64,000 nt of DNA from Streptomyces sp. NBC_01750. Lineage in GTDB: Bacteria; Actinomycetota; Actinomycetes; Streptomycetales; Streptomycetaceae. Below the pieces are notes generated by a model that saw nothing but the letters and a program-made list of their open reading frames with translations, had not been told where the DNA came from and ran no database searches. The position numbers and the translations under genes are program-made. Positions within the stretch are counted from its first letter, which is position 1; each line of letters begins with the position of its first letter. Below are positions 29,829 through 38,862 of this stretch, one piece after another. The stretch is taken from NCBI RefSeq assembly GCF_035918095.1, contig NZ_CP109137.1, forward strand, positions 868,001 to 932,000. The letters are read 5' to 3'.

Positions 29829-30824
29829 ATGCCTCCCACGATCGACATCGACACCTATGTCAAGGGCGTACGTGACGGGTCGCGGGCGTACATCGCCCGC
29901 GCCATCACTCTCGTCGAGTCCACCCGGGCCGATCACCGTGCTCTCGCCCAGCAGCTGCTGACGGAGCTGCTGCCGTTCTCCGGGACGGCACGGCGGGTGG
30001 GGATCAGCGGCGTTCCCGGTGTGGGCAAATCCACCTTCATCGACGCGCTCGGCACGATGCTCACAGGCCTCGGCCACCGGGTCGCGGTGCTTGCCGTCGA
30101 CCCGTCATCGACCCGTACCGGCGGCTCCATCCTGGGCGACAAGACCCGGATGGAGAGGCTCGCGGTGGATCCGGCGGCGTTCGTACGACCCTCCCCCACC
30201 TCGGGCACGCTGGGCGGGGTGGCCAAGGCGACGCGCGAAACCATGATCGTGACGGAGGCCGCGGGCTACGACGTGGTGCTCGTGGAGACCGTCGGCGTCG
30301 GCCAGTCGGAGACCGCCGTGGCCAACATGGTGGACTCCTTCCTGCTGCTCTCCCTCGCCCGTACCGGAGACCAGCTCCAGGGCATCAAGAAGGGTGTGCT
30401 GGAGCTGGCCGACGTGATCGCGGTCAACAAGGCGGACGGTCCGCACGAGCGCGATGCCCGCTCCGCCGCGCGTGAACTCGCCGGTGCGCTGCGGCTGATG
30501 CACTCCGCCGACGCCGCGTGGACTCCACCGGTCCTTTCCTGCAGTGCCCGCGAGGGCACCGGTCTCGACACGGTCTGGGAGCGGCTGGAGCAGCACCGGG
30601 CGCTGCTGGACTCGACCGGCAGGCTCGCGGCCAAGCGCCGCGACCAGCAGATCGACTGGGCCTGGACGATGGTCCACGACGAGCTGCGGGACCGGCTGCG
30701 CAACCATCCCGAGGTGCGCACGCTCGCTCCCGGCCTCGAACAGCAGGTACGGGACGGGGAGTTGACGGCAACGCTCGCCGCCGAACGGATCCTCGACGCC
30801 TTTCAGCGCCCGCAGCAGCGGTAG
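29829..30824 (+). CDS. meaB: Methylmalonyl-CoA mutase-associated GTPase
   Basis: 331 aa from ATG 29829; an alternative GTG at 29820 adds three residues. G3E-type P-loop GTPase: [14 protein letters not shown] (Walker A), [20 protein letters not shown] (switch-like), [10 protein letters not shown] and NKADG. It guards the mutase by gating cobalamin exchange. It is third in the mut operon, 13 bases after mutB. Confidence 0.93.
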   Translation: MPPTIDIDTYVKGVRDGSRAYIARAITLVESTRADHRALAQQLLTELLPFSGTARRVGISGVPGVGKSTFIDALGTMLTGLGHRVAVLAVDPSSTRTGGSILGDKTRMERLAVDPAAFVRPSPTSGTLGGVAKATRETMIVTEAAGYDVVLVETVGVGQSETAVANMVDSFLLLSLARTGDQLQGIKKGVLELADVIAVNKADGPHERDARSAARELAGALRLMHSADAAWTPPVLSCSAREGTGLDTVWERLEQHRALLDSTGRLAAKRRDQQIDWAWTMVHDELRDRLRNHPEVRTLAPGLEQQVRDGELTATLAAERILDAFQRPQQR

Positions 30825-30942
30825 CGGGTCCGATGCGGGTCCGATGCGGCCCGCCCCGGACCCGTACCGCTCAGCACCGTGCCGCCCGGACCCGGCTCAG
30901 GACCCGTACGGCCCGGGCCGGTACGGCCCGGACCCGTACGGC
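30825..30942. repeat. GC-rich degenerate repeats between convergent genes
   Basis: Contains tandem GGGTCCGATGC units, then repeated GGACCCGTAC/CCGTACGG blocks; CCGTACGGCCCGGGCCGGTACGG forms a near-palindromic hairpin that could end both meaB and metE transcripts. Confidence 0.5.
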
Positions 30943-33267
30943 TCAGGAAGCGGTCGCGCCACGGATTCCGGAACGGACGGCGCGGGCCGCGGCCACCAGG
31001 TTCTCCAGTGAGGTACGGACCTCGGGCCAGCCGCGGGTCTTCAGACCACAGTCGGGATTGACCCACAGCCGCTCGGCGGGAATGGCCTCAAGTCCCTTGC
31101 GCAGCAGGGTCGCTGCCTCGTCCGCGCTCGGGACGCGCGGCGAGTGGATGTCGTAGACGCCCGGTCCGACCTCACGCGGATAACCGGCGGTGGAGAGCTC
31201 GTCGGCGACCTGCATATGGGAACGGGCGGCCTCCAGACTGATGACGTCGGCATCGAGGTCGTCGATGGCCTGGAGGATGTCACCGAACTCGGCGTAGCAC
31301 ATGTGCGTATGGATCTGGGTGTCCGGACGCACCCCACTGGTGGTGAGGCGGAACGACTCGGTCGCCCAGCACAGATAGGCCTCATGGTCCGCACTCCGCA
31401 GCGGCAACGTCTCGCGCAGGGCGGGTTCGTCCACCTGGATCACAGAACTGCCCGCCGCTTCGAGATCGTTGACCTCCTCGCGCAGGGCGAGAGCGACCTG
31501 ACGGGCGGTCTCCGCGAGCGGCTGGTCGTCTCGGACGAAGGACCAGGCGAGCATGGTGACCGGACCGGTGAGCATGCCCTTGACCGGGCGGTCGGTCAGC
31601 GACTGTGCGTACGACGTCCAGCGCACCGTCATCGGCTCGGGCCTGGAGATGTCGCCGGCCAGGATCGGCGGCCGGACATAGCGGGTGCCGTACGACTGGA
31701 CCCAGCCCTGCTGCGTCGCGAGATAGCCGCTCAGCTGCTCGGCGAAGTACTGGACCATGTCATTGCGTTCGGGCTCGCCGTGTACGAGAACGTCGATTCC
31801 GGTCTTCTCCTGGAAGGAGATGACCTCGCGGATCTCGGCCTCGATCCGCTCGTTGTACCCGTCGGTGCCGATGCGCCCGGCCCTCAGGTCCGCTCGCGCG
31901 GTGCGCAGTTCGGTGGTCTGCGGGAACGAGCCGATCGTGGTCGTGGGCAGCGGCGGCAGACCGAGGCGGGCGCGCTGGGCCGTGGCGCGCTCGGTGTACG
32001 GGAGGCTGCGGCGGGTGTCCGCCCGGGTGACTGCCGCACTGCGGGCACGCACGGCGGGGTCGTGGGTGAGGGCGGAGGTGGAACGGGACAACAAATCGGC
32101 CCGGTTGGCCGCCAGTTGGGCGGCGATGCTGTGAGAGCCCTCGGTCAGGCCACGGGCCAGAGTGACGACCTCGTGCGTCTTCTGGCGGGCGAAGGCCAGC
32201 CAGCGGGCGACCTGGGTGTCCACATCGCGCTCCGCGGTGGCATCGAGGGGCACGTGCAGCAGCGAGCAGGAAGGCGCCACGTCCACCCGGCCGGCCAGGC
32301 CGAGCAGGGTGGCGAGTGTGGCCATGGACCTCCCCAGGTCGTTGATCCACACATTGCGGCCGTCGACGACTCCGGCGATCAGCCGCTTGCCGGGCAGACC
32401 TCCGGCAGCGGCGAGGTCGTCGAGGTTGGCGGCACCGGCGCCCGTGAAGTCGAGTGCCAGGCCCTCGACCGGCGCCTTGGCCAGCACGGGGAGGGCTTCG
32501 CCGAGCCGGTCGAAGTAGGAGGCGACCAGGAGCTTGGGCCGGTCGGTGAGCGCGCCCAGGTCGCGGTAGGCGCGGGCCGCGGCGTTCAGCACGGCCGGCA
32601 GCCGGTCCTGGACCAGAGCCGGCTCGTCGAGCTGCACCCATCGCGCTCCCGCGGTCCGCAGGTCGGACAGCACCTCGGCGTACACCGGCAGCAGCCGGCC
32701 CAGAAGAGTGAGCGGTTCGAAGTCGGCGGGGACTCCCGGCGCGGGCTTCGCGAGCAGCAGATAGGTGATCGGCCCGACGAGCACCGGGCGTGCCGTATGA
32801 CCGAGCGCGAGGGCTTCCTTGAGCGCGTCGACCTGCTTGGCCGGGTTGGCCGTGAAGACGGTGCCGGGGCCGAGTTCGGGGACCAGGTAGTGGTAGTTGG
32901 TGTTGAACCACTTGGTCATCTCCAGGGGCGCGACATCCTGGGTGCCGCGGGCCATCGCGAAGTAACCGTCGAGCGTGTCGGCCTCGAAGGCCGCGCGGTG
33001 ACGGTCGGGCACGGCACCGACCATGACGCTGGTGTCCAGGACATGGTCGTAGTACGAGAAGTCGCCGGTGGGTACTTCGTGGATTCCGGCGTCGGCGAGC
33101 TGCTGCCAGTTGGCCCGGCGCAGCTGGGTGGCGGTCTCCCGGAGGGCGTCGGCGCCGACGCGGCCCTTCCAGTAGCCCTCGATGGCTTTCTTCAGTTCCC
33201 GGTTCGGGCCCTGGCGCGGGTAGCCGTAAACAGTGGCCCGGGCTCCTGCGGCTGCAGATGTGGACAC
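30943..33267 (-). CDS. metE: Cobalamin-independent methionine synthase
   Basis: 774 aa from GTG 33267 with ribosome site GGAGAG. Text begins TVYGYPRQGPNRELKKAIEGYWKGR. Zinc ligands are present: IHTHMCYAEF gives His655 and Cys657, and VNPDCGLKTRGW gives Cys740; the fixed offset from the E. coli ligands (641, 643, 726) supports the numbering. It methylates homocysteine from 5-methyltetrahydropteroyl-triglutamate. A cobalamin riboswitch lies upstream, so expression should fall when B12 is plentiful. Confidence 0.97.
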   Translation of the reverse strand: MSTSAAAGARATVYGYPRQGPNRELKKAIEGYWKGRVGADALRETATQLRRANWQQLADAGIHEVPTGDFSYYDHVLDTSVMVGAVPDRHRAAFEADTLDGYFAMARGTQDVAPLEMTKWFNTNYHYLVPELGPGTVFTANPAKQVDALKEALALGHTARPVLVGPITYLLLAKPAPGVPADFEPLTLLGRLLPVYAEVLSDLRTAGARWVQLDEPALVQDRLPAVLNAAARAYRDLGALTDRPKLLVASYFDRLGEALPVLAKAPVEGLALDFTGAGAANLDDLAAAGGLPGKRLIAGVVDGRNVWINDLGRSMATLATLLGLAGRVDVAPSCSLLHVPLDATAERDVDTQVARWLAFARQKTHEVVTLARGLTEGSHSIAAQLAANRADLLSRSTSALTHDPAVRARSAAVTRADTRRSLPYTERATAQRARLGLPPLPTTTIGSFPQTTELRTARADLRAGRIGTDGYNERIEAEIREVISFQEKTGIDVLVHGEPERNDMVQYFAEQLSGYLATQQGWVQSYGTRYVRPPILAGDISRPEPMTVRWTSYAQSLTDRPVKGMLTGPVTMLAWSFVRDDQPLAETARQVALALREEVNDLEAAGSSVIQVDEPALRETLPLRSADHEAYLCWATESFRLTTSGVRPDTQIHTHMCYAEFGDILQAIDDLDADVISLEAARSHMQVADELSTAGYPREVGPGVYDIHSPRVPSADEAATLLRKGLEAIPAERLWVNPDCGLKTRGWPEVRTSLENLVAAARAVRSGIRGATAS

Positions 33268-33436
33268 GGAACTCTCCTTCGCGAGTCTCTCGTCGGGCGA
33301 CCCCGGAACAGGTCGTGGGACGCGAAGGAATGGCAACCGGGGCAGCGGCCGCACACCTGTTGGATGTGCCTGTGCCTGCCCGTACCGCCGCCGACCCGCC
33401 CACGAGGTCACCGAGATCTCCGCGCGCGTTCGCGCA

Positions 33437-33646
33437 CGGGCAGTGGCAGGTCTTCGGACTTGCGGGCTCGCCTTCGTTCTCGTTGTACGAAGGCACCTAC
33501 TGGCCGTCGCTTCCCAGACCCGTTTCCGGGGCCAGTGCGTAAGACGGCGGTCGTTCCCGCTCACCGCTGCGGGGCAGTTCCGGATTCCCACCGGATTCCC
33601 TCTTGCGACGCGCCTGTCTGGAGGACAGGGCGAACCAGCTGCGGGT
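33437..33646 (-). promoter_or_regulatory. Cobalamin (B12) riboswitch upstream of metE
   Basis: On the minus strand the B12 box AGTCCGAAGACCTGCCACTG lies at 33458-33439. Upstream of it are the conserved GGAATCCGGTGGGAATCCGG and ACTGCCCCGCAGCGGTGA blocks, then the 5' P-stem, in the usual order of a class I element. It is in the metE leader. Confidence 0.92.
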
Positions 33647-33745
33647 CCAGCCTAGGCTCTGCCCACCTCACACGTAACACCGCGCCCACATATCGGACGG
33701 CCAGAAGCTCCGCTCACCTCGCTGGATCTGAGCGGGAGCGCCTGC

Positions 33746-35392
33746 TCAGCCGGTCCGGAATACGCCGGCGAGGTGAGCGGCCAGTTCTTGGGCAGTCGGC
33801 GGGGAGAGCCGGGCGCCCAGGTAGCCGTCCGCGCGCACCACGAATGCCGTCGGATCCTGCACCCCGTAGCGCTGCCGGAACTCGCCGCGGCCGTCGTGGT
33901 ACACCGGCAGCCGTGTCCCGGCCGGCTCGCCGTCGGCGAGCACCGCGCATGCTTCCACCTTGTCCTGCGACAACTCCCTGGCCACAGTGGCGAGTTCATC
34001 GAACGTTTTGCCCGCATCGCCGTTCCCGTACAGCAGCAGCAGGTGCCCGCGGTCCCGCAGCAGGTCGTACAGCCGCAGCGGGTACTCGGTGATCTCCCCG
34101 GTGAGGCCGCCGCAGTCCGGGGCCCGGTCGCCGGGCTGGGGGCCGGGCCCGTTGTCGCGGCTGGGGTAAGGGCGCCCCACGATCGGGCTGCCGCGGTAGC
34201 CGACGAGCAGCTGCGCCTCGCGCAGCAGCAGCGTCGCCGGGTCGGTCGGGTCGGCCTGGACGCCCTCGGCGGCGTGCCGGACGGTGCGGCCGACGACCTC
34301 CTCACCCACCGGCCGGCGCTCGGCGTCGTAGCTCGTGAGCAGCCGCGGATGCGCGGCACCCTGGGCCGCGAGGGCGAGCTTCCAGGCCAGGTTGTACGCG
34401 TCCTGGATGCCGGTGTTCATACCCTGCGCGCCCGTCGGCGGATGGATGTGCGCGGCGTCCCCGGCGACGAAGACCCGGCCGTCGCCGTACCGGTCGACCA
34501 GTCGGTGGCTGATCCGGAACACCGAGGACCAGCGCATGGCGGAGGCGGTGGTCGGCTGCGGCGCCAGCCGGTCCAGGACCGCCTGGATGTCGGAGAGCGA
34601 CGGGGTCGGGCCGCCCTCCAGGCCGTGCGCCACCCCGTCCCGTCTCCGGTCGCCGCCCCCGGCCTGGCGGGAGGCCGAGAGCTCGGGCGGCACCAGCATC
34701 GACATCCGGTACCTGCGCTCGCCGGGCAGCGGGATACACACCAGCAGGTCGTCGACGGCGCCGTCGGCACCATGGTGCATGGCGCGTACGCCGTACCCGC
34801 GCGGCAGGTCCCAGTCGACCTCCACATCGGCGAGCATGTACTCCTCGGGGAAGGCGCCCCCTTCGAAGGTGAGCCCGAGTTCCCTGCGGACGACGCTGTG
34901 CGCACCGTCGCAGCCCACCAGGAACCGGGAGCGGACCTCCTCCTCCCCGGAGGGGGTGACCAGCCGACTGGTCACCCCGTCGGCGTCCTGGGCGAATGAC
35001 ACCAGCTCGGTGCCGCGCTCGATCCCGGTCCCGAAGCGGGTCAGGAACTCCTCGAGGATGCGCTCGGTCTCGTACTGCGGCAGCGCGGCGAAGCCGTACG
35101 GCACCTCGGGCGGCAGCGCGAGGTCGAGCCGGGCCTGCTCGGCGCCGTTGATGTATGTCAGCTGCCCGCGCATCGGGACGGCCGCTTCCAGCGCGGCCCG
35201 AACCAGACCCATCCGGTCCCAGATCTCCAGGGTGCGTGGCTGGATGCCCACTGCCTTCGCGTACGGCAACCTGGCCGGCAGCCGGTCGACGAGGCGGCAG
35301 GTTGCCCCGAGCCGCCGCAGCTCCACGGCTGCGGTCAGCCCGACGGGGCCGGCGCCCGCGATCAGTACGTCCGCGACGTCGGTGTGCACCAT
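33746..35392 (-). CDS. FAD-dependent aromatic monooxygenase (PheA/TfdB family)
   Basis: 548 aa from ATG 35392 with ribosome site GGGAGA. DVLIAGAGPVGLTAAVELRRLGA is the FAD GxGxxG motif; LVGCDGAHSVVRRELG is the DG motif; VFVAGDAAHIHPPTGAQGMN is the GD motif. The C-terminal about 150 residues are the thioredoxin-like domain of this group. Such enzymes hydroxylate aromatic rings in polyketide tailoring or antibiotic inactivation. The substrate is not predictable. Confidence 0.9.
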   Translation of the reverse strand: MVHTDVADVLIAGAGPVGLTAAVELRRLGATCRLVDRLPARLPYAKAVGIQPRTLEIWDRMGLVRAALEAAVPMRGQLTYINGAEQARLDLALPPEVPYGFAALPQYETERILEEFLTRFGTGIERGTELVSFAQDADGVTSRLVTPSGEEEVRSRFLVGCDGAHSVVRRELGLTFEGGAFPEEYMLADVEVDWDLPRGYGVRAMHHGADGAVDDLLVCIPLPGERRYRMSMLVPPELSASRQAGGGDRRRDGVAHGLEGGPTPSLSDIQAVLDRLAPQPTTASAMRWSSVFRISHRLVDRYGDGRVFVAGDAAHIHPPTGAQGMNTGIQDAYNLAWKLALAAQGAAHPRLLTSYDAERRPVGEEVVGRTVRHAAEGVQADPTDPATLLLREAQLLVGYRGSPIVGRPYPSRDNGPGPQPGDRAPDCGGLTGEITEYPLRLYDLLRDRGHLLLLYGNGDAGKTFDELATVARELSQDKVEACAVLADGEPAGTRLPVYHDGRGEFRQRYGVQDPTAFVVRADGYLGARLSPPTAQELAAHLAGVFRTG

Positions 35393-35912
35393 GGCGTCTC
35401 CCGGCGAGTGGCCCCCGGTATGAGCGGATCCACCTACATGGTCGCCCGCACGGGGGTTCCGAGCCACCGCCGGCCGCCGGGCGAGCTCGGAGGCTCTCAC
35501 TCCCACCGAGGCGCCGGCGGCCGGTCCTCCCTACCTGGGGGATCGCCTGACATGGCCGGCCGGGGGCGCCGCCGACGACGGCCGCCCGCGTCATTACTCA
35601 CGCGGGCCACGGTCGTCGGCTCAGTCCGGGTCCTTGTTGAGATCGCAGGGTGGGAACACTGTGTCGCAGATCCGTCGGCCACGGCCGGACCGGCCACCGA
35701 CACCGGTGGAGTCGGTGGAGCTGCCGGGTGTGTGGCGCCGGCGGTTGTCCCGGACAACGGCCGGACCAGCCCGGACAATTCCCACGCTGTCCGGGACGGT
35801 GAAACCCGTTGCCGCAGGTGGGTGCCTTTCGAAAGGCTCGGACCCCTCCCCATCGCCATGGCTCCGAAGGCGCGCCACTGCGCCTTGGAGGGATCGAACG
35901 AGAGGACACATC
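35393..35912. other. 520-base intergenic region with operator-like palindromes
   Basis: No coding frame is convincing. It separates divergent genes and holds the palindromes listed at 35745-35795, plus GCCTTTCGAAAGGC at 35824-35837. Confidence 0.45.
35745..35795. promoter_or_regulatory. Cluster of TGTCC/GGACA inverted repeats
   Basis: TTGTCC-C-GGACAA (35745-35757) is a perfect 13-base palindrome. CCCGGACA (35770-35777) and TGTCCGGG (35788-35795) form a second inverted pair with a 10-base spacer, using the same half-site. Likely a multi-site operator; the regulator is unknown. Confidence 0.45.
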
Positions 35913-36323
35913 ATGGCCACACGTCACCGGCACCTTGCTGCCGGGCTCGCTTCCACTGCTCTCGCGCTGGCGACGGTCGTCGCCGGCTCGGGCGCCGCCG
36001 GCGCTGCCGACAGTGACCGCGACTGGTCGGCGAGGAATGACTTCGGCAGCGGCCGGGGCCGCATTACGGTCGGCAACGGCTTCACGTTATCGGGCAACGT
36101 CACGGACAAGAGGAGCAATCCTTCGACCACGTACGTGTACGTCAGCTGGCGGGAGTGGAAGTCGGGCGGCTACCTCCATTTCAACGAGCGGGCCAACGGC
36201 TCCGCCACCAACGGCACGACGAAGAGCGTGTCGTACCGCAGGCTCACTCCGAACCAGGTCGACAGCATCCGTATCACTGTCTGCACGTCGGCCGGTGGCT
36301 GGTACTGCGGCAGCCCCGGCTGA
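35913..36323 (+). CDS. Small secreted hypothetical protein
   Basis: 136 aa from ATG 35913 (ribosome site GAGAGGA). N-terminal signal peptide with Arg/His start and ALALATVVAGSGAAGAADS, cleavage expected after Ala-Ala near residue 32. The mature part is about 105 aa, beta-rich, with two Cys near the end (TVCTSAGGWYCGS) that may form a disulfide. No family recognised. A strong terminator follows. Confidence 0.7.
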   Translation: MATRHRHLAAGLASTALALATVVAGSGAAGAADSDRDWSARNDFGSGRGRITVGNGFTLSGNVTDKRSNPSTTYVYVSWREWKSGGYLHFNERANGSATNGTTKSVSYRRLTPNQVDSIRITVCTSAGGWYCGSPG

Positions 36324-36379
36324 CCGCGGAGCGCGTAGCCGGCCGCCCGGTTCGACGGCGCGGGCGGTTGTAAGGCGTG

Positions 36380-36416
36380 CGCCGTGTGTGGCCCGCCGGA
36401 CGGGCCACACACGGCG
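36380..36416. terminator. Strong bidirectional terminator hairpin
   Basis: CGCCGTGTGTGGCCCG (36380-36395) and CGGGCCACACACGGCG (36401-36416) are perfect 16-base inverted arms with a 5-base loop, between convergent genes. Confidence 0.85.
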
Positions 36417-36537
36417 CTCTCCGCGCTCTGCCCTCGCAGGGTGGGACGGCCTGGGGCGCAGACGGCTCCGGCTCGTGGGGGCACACCGACAGGCGGGTGA
36501 CGGACCGGACTCGTACCGCACAGGCCGTCCGGGTGCG

Positions 36538-37755
36538 TCACGAACCGCTGGACGCACCCTGCCCGACGCGCAGACCGGATCCCCTCACCCGGGCCTTGAT
36601 GCCATCGCGCTCCACGGTGATGTTCTGCAGTCTCAACTCCTTGAGCGAGTCCGGCAGTTCGAACGAGAGGGAGAGCCGCTCCGAGAGCTCCGGCGGCTTG
36701 AGTGCGAGCAGCGCCTCGACCAATCCGGGGTCGATGCCCGCCTTCCGCAGCAGCTGCGGATGGTCAAGGACCACATCGACGAGATTGACCTTCATCAGGC
36801 GTTCGATGAACTTCGGCGCGTTGGTGAGCCGGTGGAGCTCCTCCTCGCTCCGCAGCGCCCGGCGGACCTGCTCCTTGGACACTCCGAGCCGGTCGACCAC
36901 CGCGGGCACTGCGAGCAGACCCTTCACGCGAGCCGCTTCACGGCTGATCCGCTCGGCCGCCTCGCGGTGCAGCCGTAGGCCGGAGTGGACCGGGTCCTTG
37001 CCCGGCCGGTAGGTGGCCACACCGGGAATGTCGAGCTGCATGCCGTCGAGAGTGGTGGTGAGAGCCCGTTCATTGTCGCGCTGGATGCGGGCACGTGCCT
37101 GTACACGCAGATCCTGTCCGGCGACGTCGAGTTCACCGTTCACGCGCACTCCGTCGGCTCCGCTTCCGGTGAAGCGGAGCTGCGAGGCGCCCAGTTCGCG
37201 GTTGAGGTCGTCGAAGGAGAGCAGCACCTCGCCGTCCAGTTCGCCGATGACGGCGCCCTTGATCGAGGTCGGCGCGTCGCCGACGATGCGTATGTCCTTG
37301 GCGGTGGCCCGCACCTCGGCCAGTGAGACCCGATCGGCGGAGACGTCGGGCACCGTGACGTCGACCTGGTCGATCCGCTCGTCGATCAGCTGGGTGAGGA
37401 ACGGAAATCCGTGGATGTCGACATCCGGCCTGGTGGCGAGTCCGAGCGACTTCTGGAGCTTGTCCGCCGCCTTGCTCTGGGCGTACGACTGGGCGAGCCG
37501 GTCGGCGAGCAGCAGGCAGACGGTGCACACGAGGACGGCGGCGGCCAGCTTCACCACGGCCGGAAGCGCCGAGAGCCGGCTCCTGCCACGGTGGTTGGGC
37601 GGTGTCCAGTCGTCGTCGTCAGGGTCCGGGGTGAGCCCGAGTTCGAGTGGGTCGAGCGGGTCGTAGACGCTGAAGTCGGGTTCCGGATCCGACAGTTGGG
37701 CGAGTTCTTCGTACGGATTTCGTGAATGCGCTTGTATGCGTGTGGGGGGTCGCAT
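36538..37755 (-). CDS. DUF2993 (LmeA-like) membrane-anchored protein
   Basis: 405 aa from ATG 37755. Acidic, disordered cytoplasmic N-terminus (LSDPEPDFSVYDPLDPLELG and DPDDDDW), one membrane helix (AVVKLAAAVLVCTVCLLLADRL), then the DUF2993 body: DVDIHGFPFLTQLIDERIDQVDVTV, an ALTTTLDGMQLDIPGVA repeat, and a C-terminal second half. LmeA-type proteins help envelope lipid/lipoglycan maturation in mycobacteria; a role here is only by family. Confidence 0.85.
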   Translation of the reverse strand: MRPPTRIQAHSRNPYEELAQLSDPEPDFSVYDPLDPLELGLTPDPDDDDWTPPNHRGRSRLSALPAVVKLAAAVLVCTVCLLLADRLAQSYAQSKAADKLQKSLGLATRPDVDIHGFPFLTQLIDERIDQVDVTVPDVSADRVSLAEVRATAKDIRIVGDAPTSIKGAVIGELDGEVLLSFDDLNRELGASQLRFTGSGADGVRVNGELDVAGQDLRVQARARIQRDNERALTTTLDGMQLDIPGVATYRPGKDPVHSGLRLHREAAERISREAARVKGLLAVPAVVDRLGVSKEQVRRALRSEEELHRLTNAPKFIERLMKVNLVDVVLDHPQLLRKAGIDPGLVEALLALKPPELSERLSLSFELPDSLKELRLQNITVERDGIKARVRGSGLRVGQGASSGS

Positions 37756-38056
37756 CGCCTCATCCCACCACGCGGGCCACCCTCGAACGCAAGTCCTACC
37801 AGGCGTATGTAATGGTTTGAGCCAAAGATCGGCGACTCCTGAGGCGGTCGGCGCCGTACGCACCGCCGATTGCGTGACAGACGTCACCGAAGAGCCGGCT
37901 GTTTCCGGAGGGAAGCCCGCGGTCGCGGCCGCCGGACCCGCTCGAGCGCCCGGCGCGTGCGGGCGCCCGGCGAGCCGGCGGAAGGCGTCGTCCTTGTCGC
38001 GGACGTAGGGGTGGACGTAGGGGTGGACGACCGACCCCGGCGCGCCGATGGTGCGG
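37756..38056. other. Intergenic region without recognisable gene
   Basis: 301 bases between two minus-strand genes. No ribosome site or convincing frame; a GC-rich stretch near 37960-38030 has a short tandem GGACGTAGGGGT repeat. Confidence 0.4.
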
Positions 38057-38752
38057 TCAGCCGAGCGCCTTGAGGATCTCGTCTGCGAGCGGGGCGGAGG
38101 ATGCCGGGTTCTGACCGGTGAAGAGGTTGCGGTCCACGGCCAGGTTCGGGGCCCACGGCTCGCCCTCCCGGAAGTCCACGCCGATCTCGGTCAGTCGGTC
38201 CTGGAGCAGCCACTTCGCCCTGTCCGCGAGGCCCGCCTGAGTCTCCTCCGCGTTGGTGAAACCGGTCAGCCGGTAGCCGGCGAACGGCGAGCTGCCGTCC
38301 TCGCGCTTCGCGGCGAGCAGCGCGGCCGGGGCGTGGCAGACCACACCGAGGGGCTTGCCGGAGTCCAGGGCGGCGGTGAGGAGCCTGCCGGATTCGGCGC
38401 TGACTGCCAGGTCCTCCATCGGGCCGTGGCCGCCCGGGTAGAAGACAACGGCGTAGTCGGCCAGGTCGACGTCCTCCAGCTTGAGCGGCTGCCGCAGCGC
38501 GGTGATCGACTCGAGTTCGGCGGCGATCGCGTCGGCGTTCTCCTGGCCGCCGTTCACCTCGGGCGCGAGGCTCGCCTTGTCCACGGTGGGCACAACGCCG
38601 CCCGGCGTGGCGACGACGACCTCGTGCCCTGCTCCGGTGAAGGCCTTGTACGGGGCCACGGCCTCCTCCGCCCAGAAGCCGGTCGGGTGGCGGGTGCCGT
38701 CGGCCAGCGTCCAGTAGTCCACACCGGTGATCACAAACAGGATCTTCGCCAT
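38057..38752 (-). CDS. DJ-1/PfpI (type 1 glutamine amidotransferase-like) protein
   Basis: 231 aa from ATG 38752 (ribosome site GGAGAG). Class I glutamine amidotransferase-like: VITGVDYWTLADGTRHPTGFWAEEAVAPYKAF, YAVVFYPGGHGPMEDL and nucleophile elbow GVVCHAPAALLA with the catalytic Cys. This is close to glyoxalase III/Hsp31-like members that detoxify methylglyoxal or repair glycated proteins. Divergent LysR regulator with a short shared promoter region. Confidence 0.9.
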   Translation of the reverse strand: MAKILFVITGVDYWTLADGTRHPTGFWAEEAVAPYKAFTGAGHEVVVATPGGVVPTVDKASLAPEVNGGQENADAIAAELESITALRQPLKLEDVDLADYAVVFYPGGHGPMEDLAVSAESGRLLTAALDSGKPLGVVCHAPAALLAAKREDGSSPFAGYRLTGFTNAEETQAGLADRAKWLLQDRLTEIGVDFREGEPWAPNLAVDRNLFTGQNPASSAPLADEILKALG

Positions 38753-38837
38753 CTCGTATCTCTCCGTCCGCCGGCGCCCGACGTTCCATGCGCAGGCCCT
38801 CATCTTGCTGATGTCTTCGACCGTAGACCGCTCGGTC

Positions 38838-38850
38838 ATTGGGATCCAAT
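38838..38850. promoter_or_regulatory. Palindrome in DJ-1/LysR intergenic region, putative LysR operator
   Basis: ATTGG-GAT-CCAAT is a perfect inverted repeat lying 12 bases before the LysR start and 85 bases before the divergent DJ-1 start; T-N11-A type fits LysR binding. Confidence 0.5.
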
Positions 38851-38862
38851 AGGCTTTTTACT

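Noticed and set aside
30825..30942. Possible CRISPR-like or IS end
   Set aside because: Repeat units are irregular and GC-rich with no spacers or transposase; read as a degenerate intergenic hairpin region.
33340..33366. GCACA...TGTGC hairpin as metE attenuator
   Set aside because: Short arms with a 9-base loop and no U-tract; the riboswitch more likely acts at translation or elsewhere.
31144..34092. 982-codon plus-strand frame opposite metE
   Set aside because: metE zinc ligands and family length are unambiguous; the frame also crosses the riboswitch.
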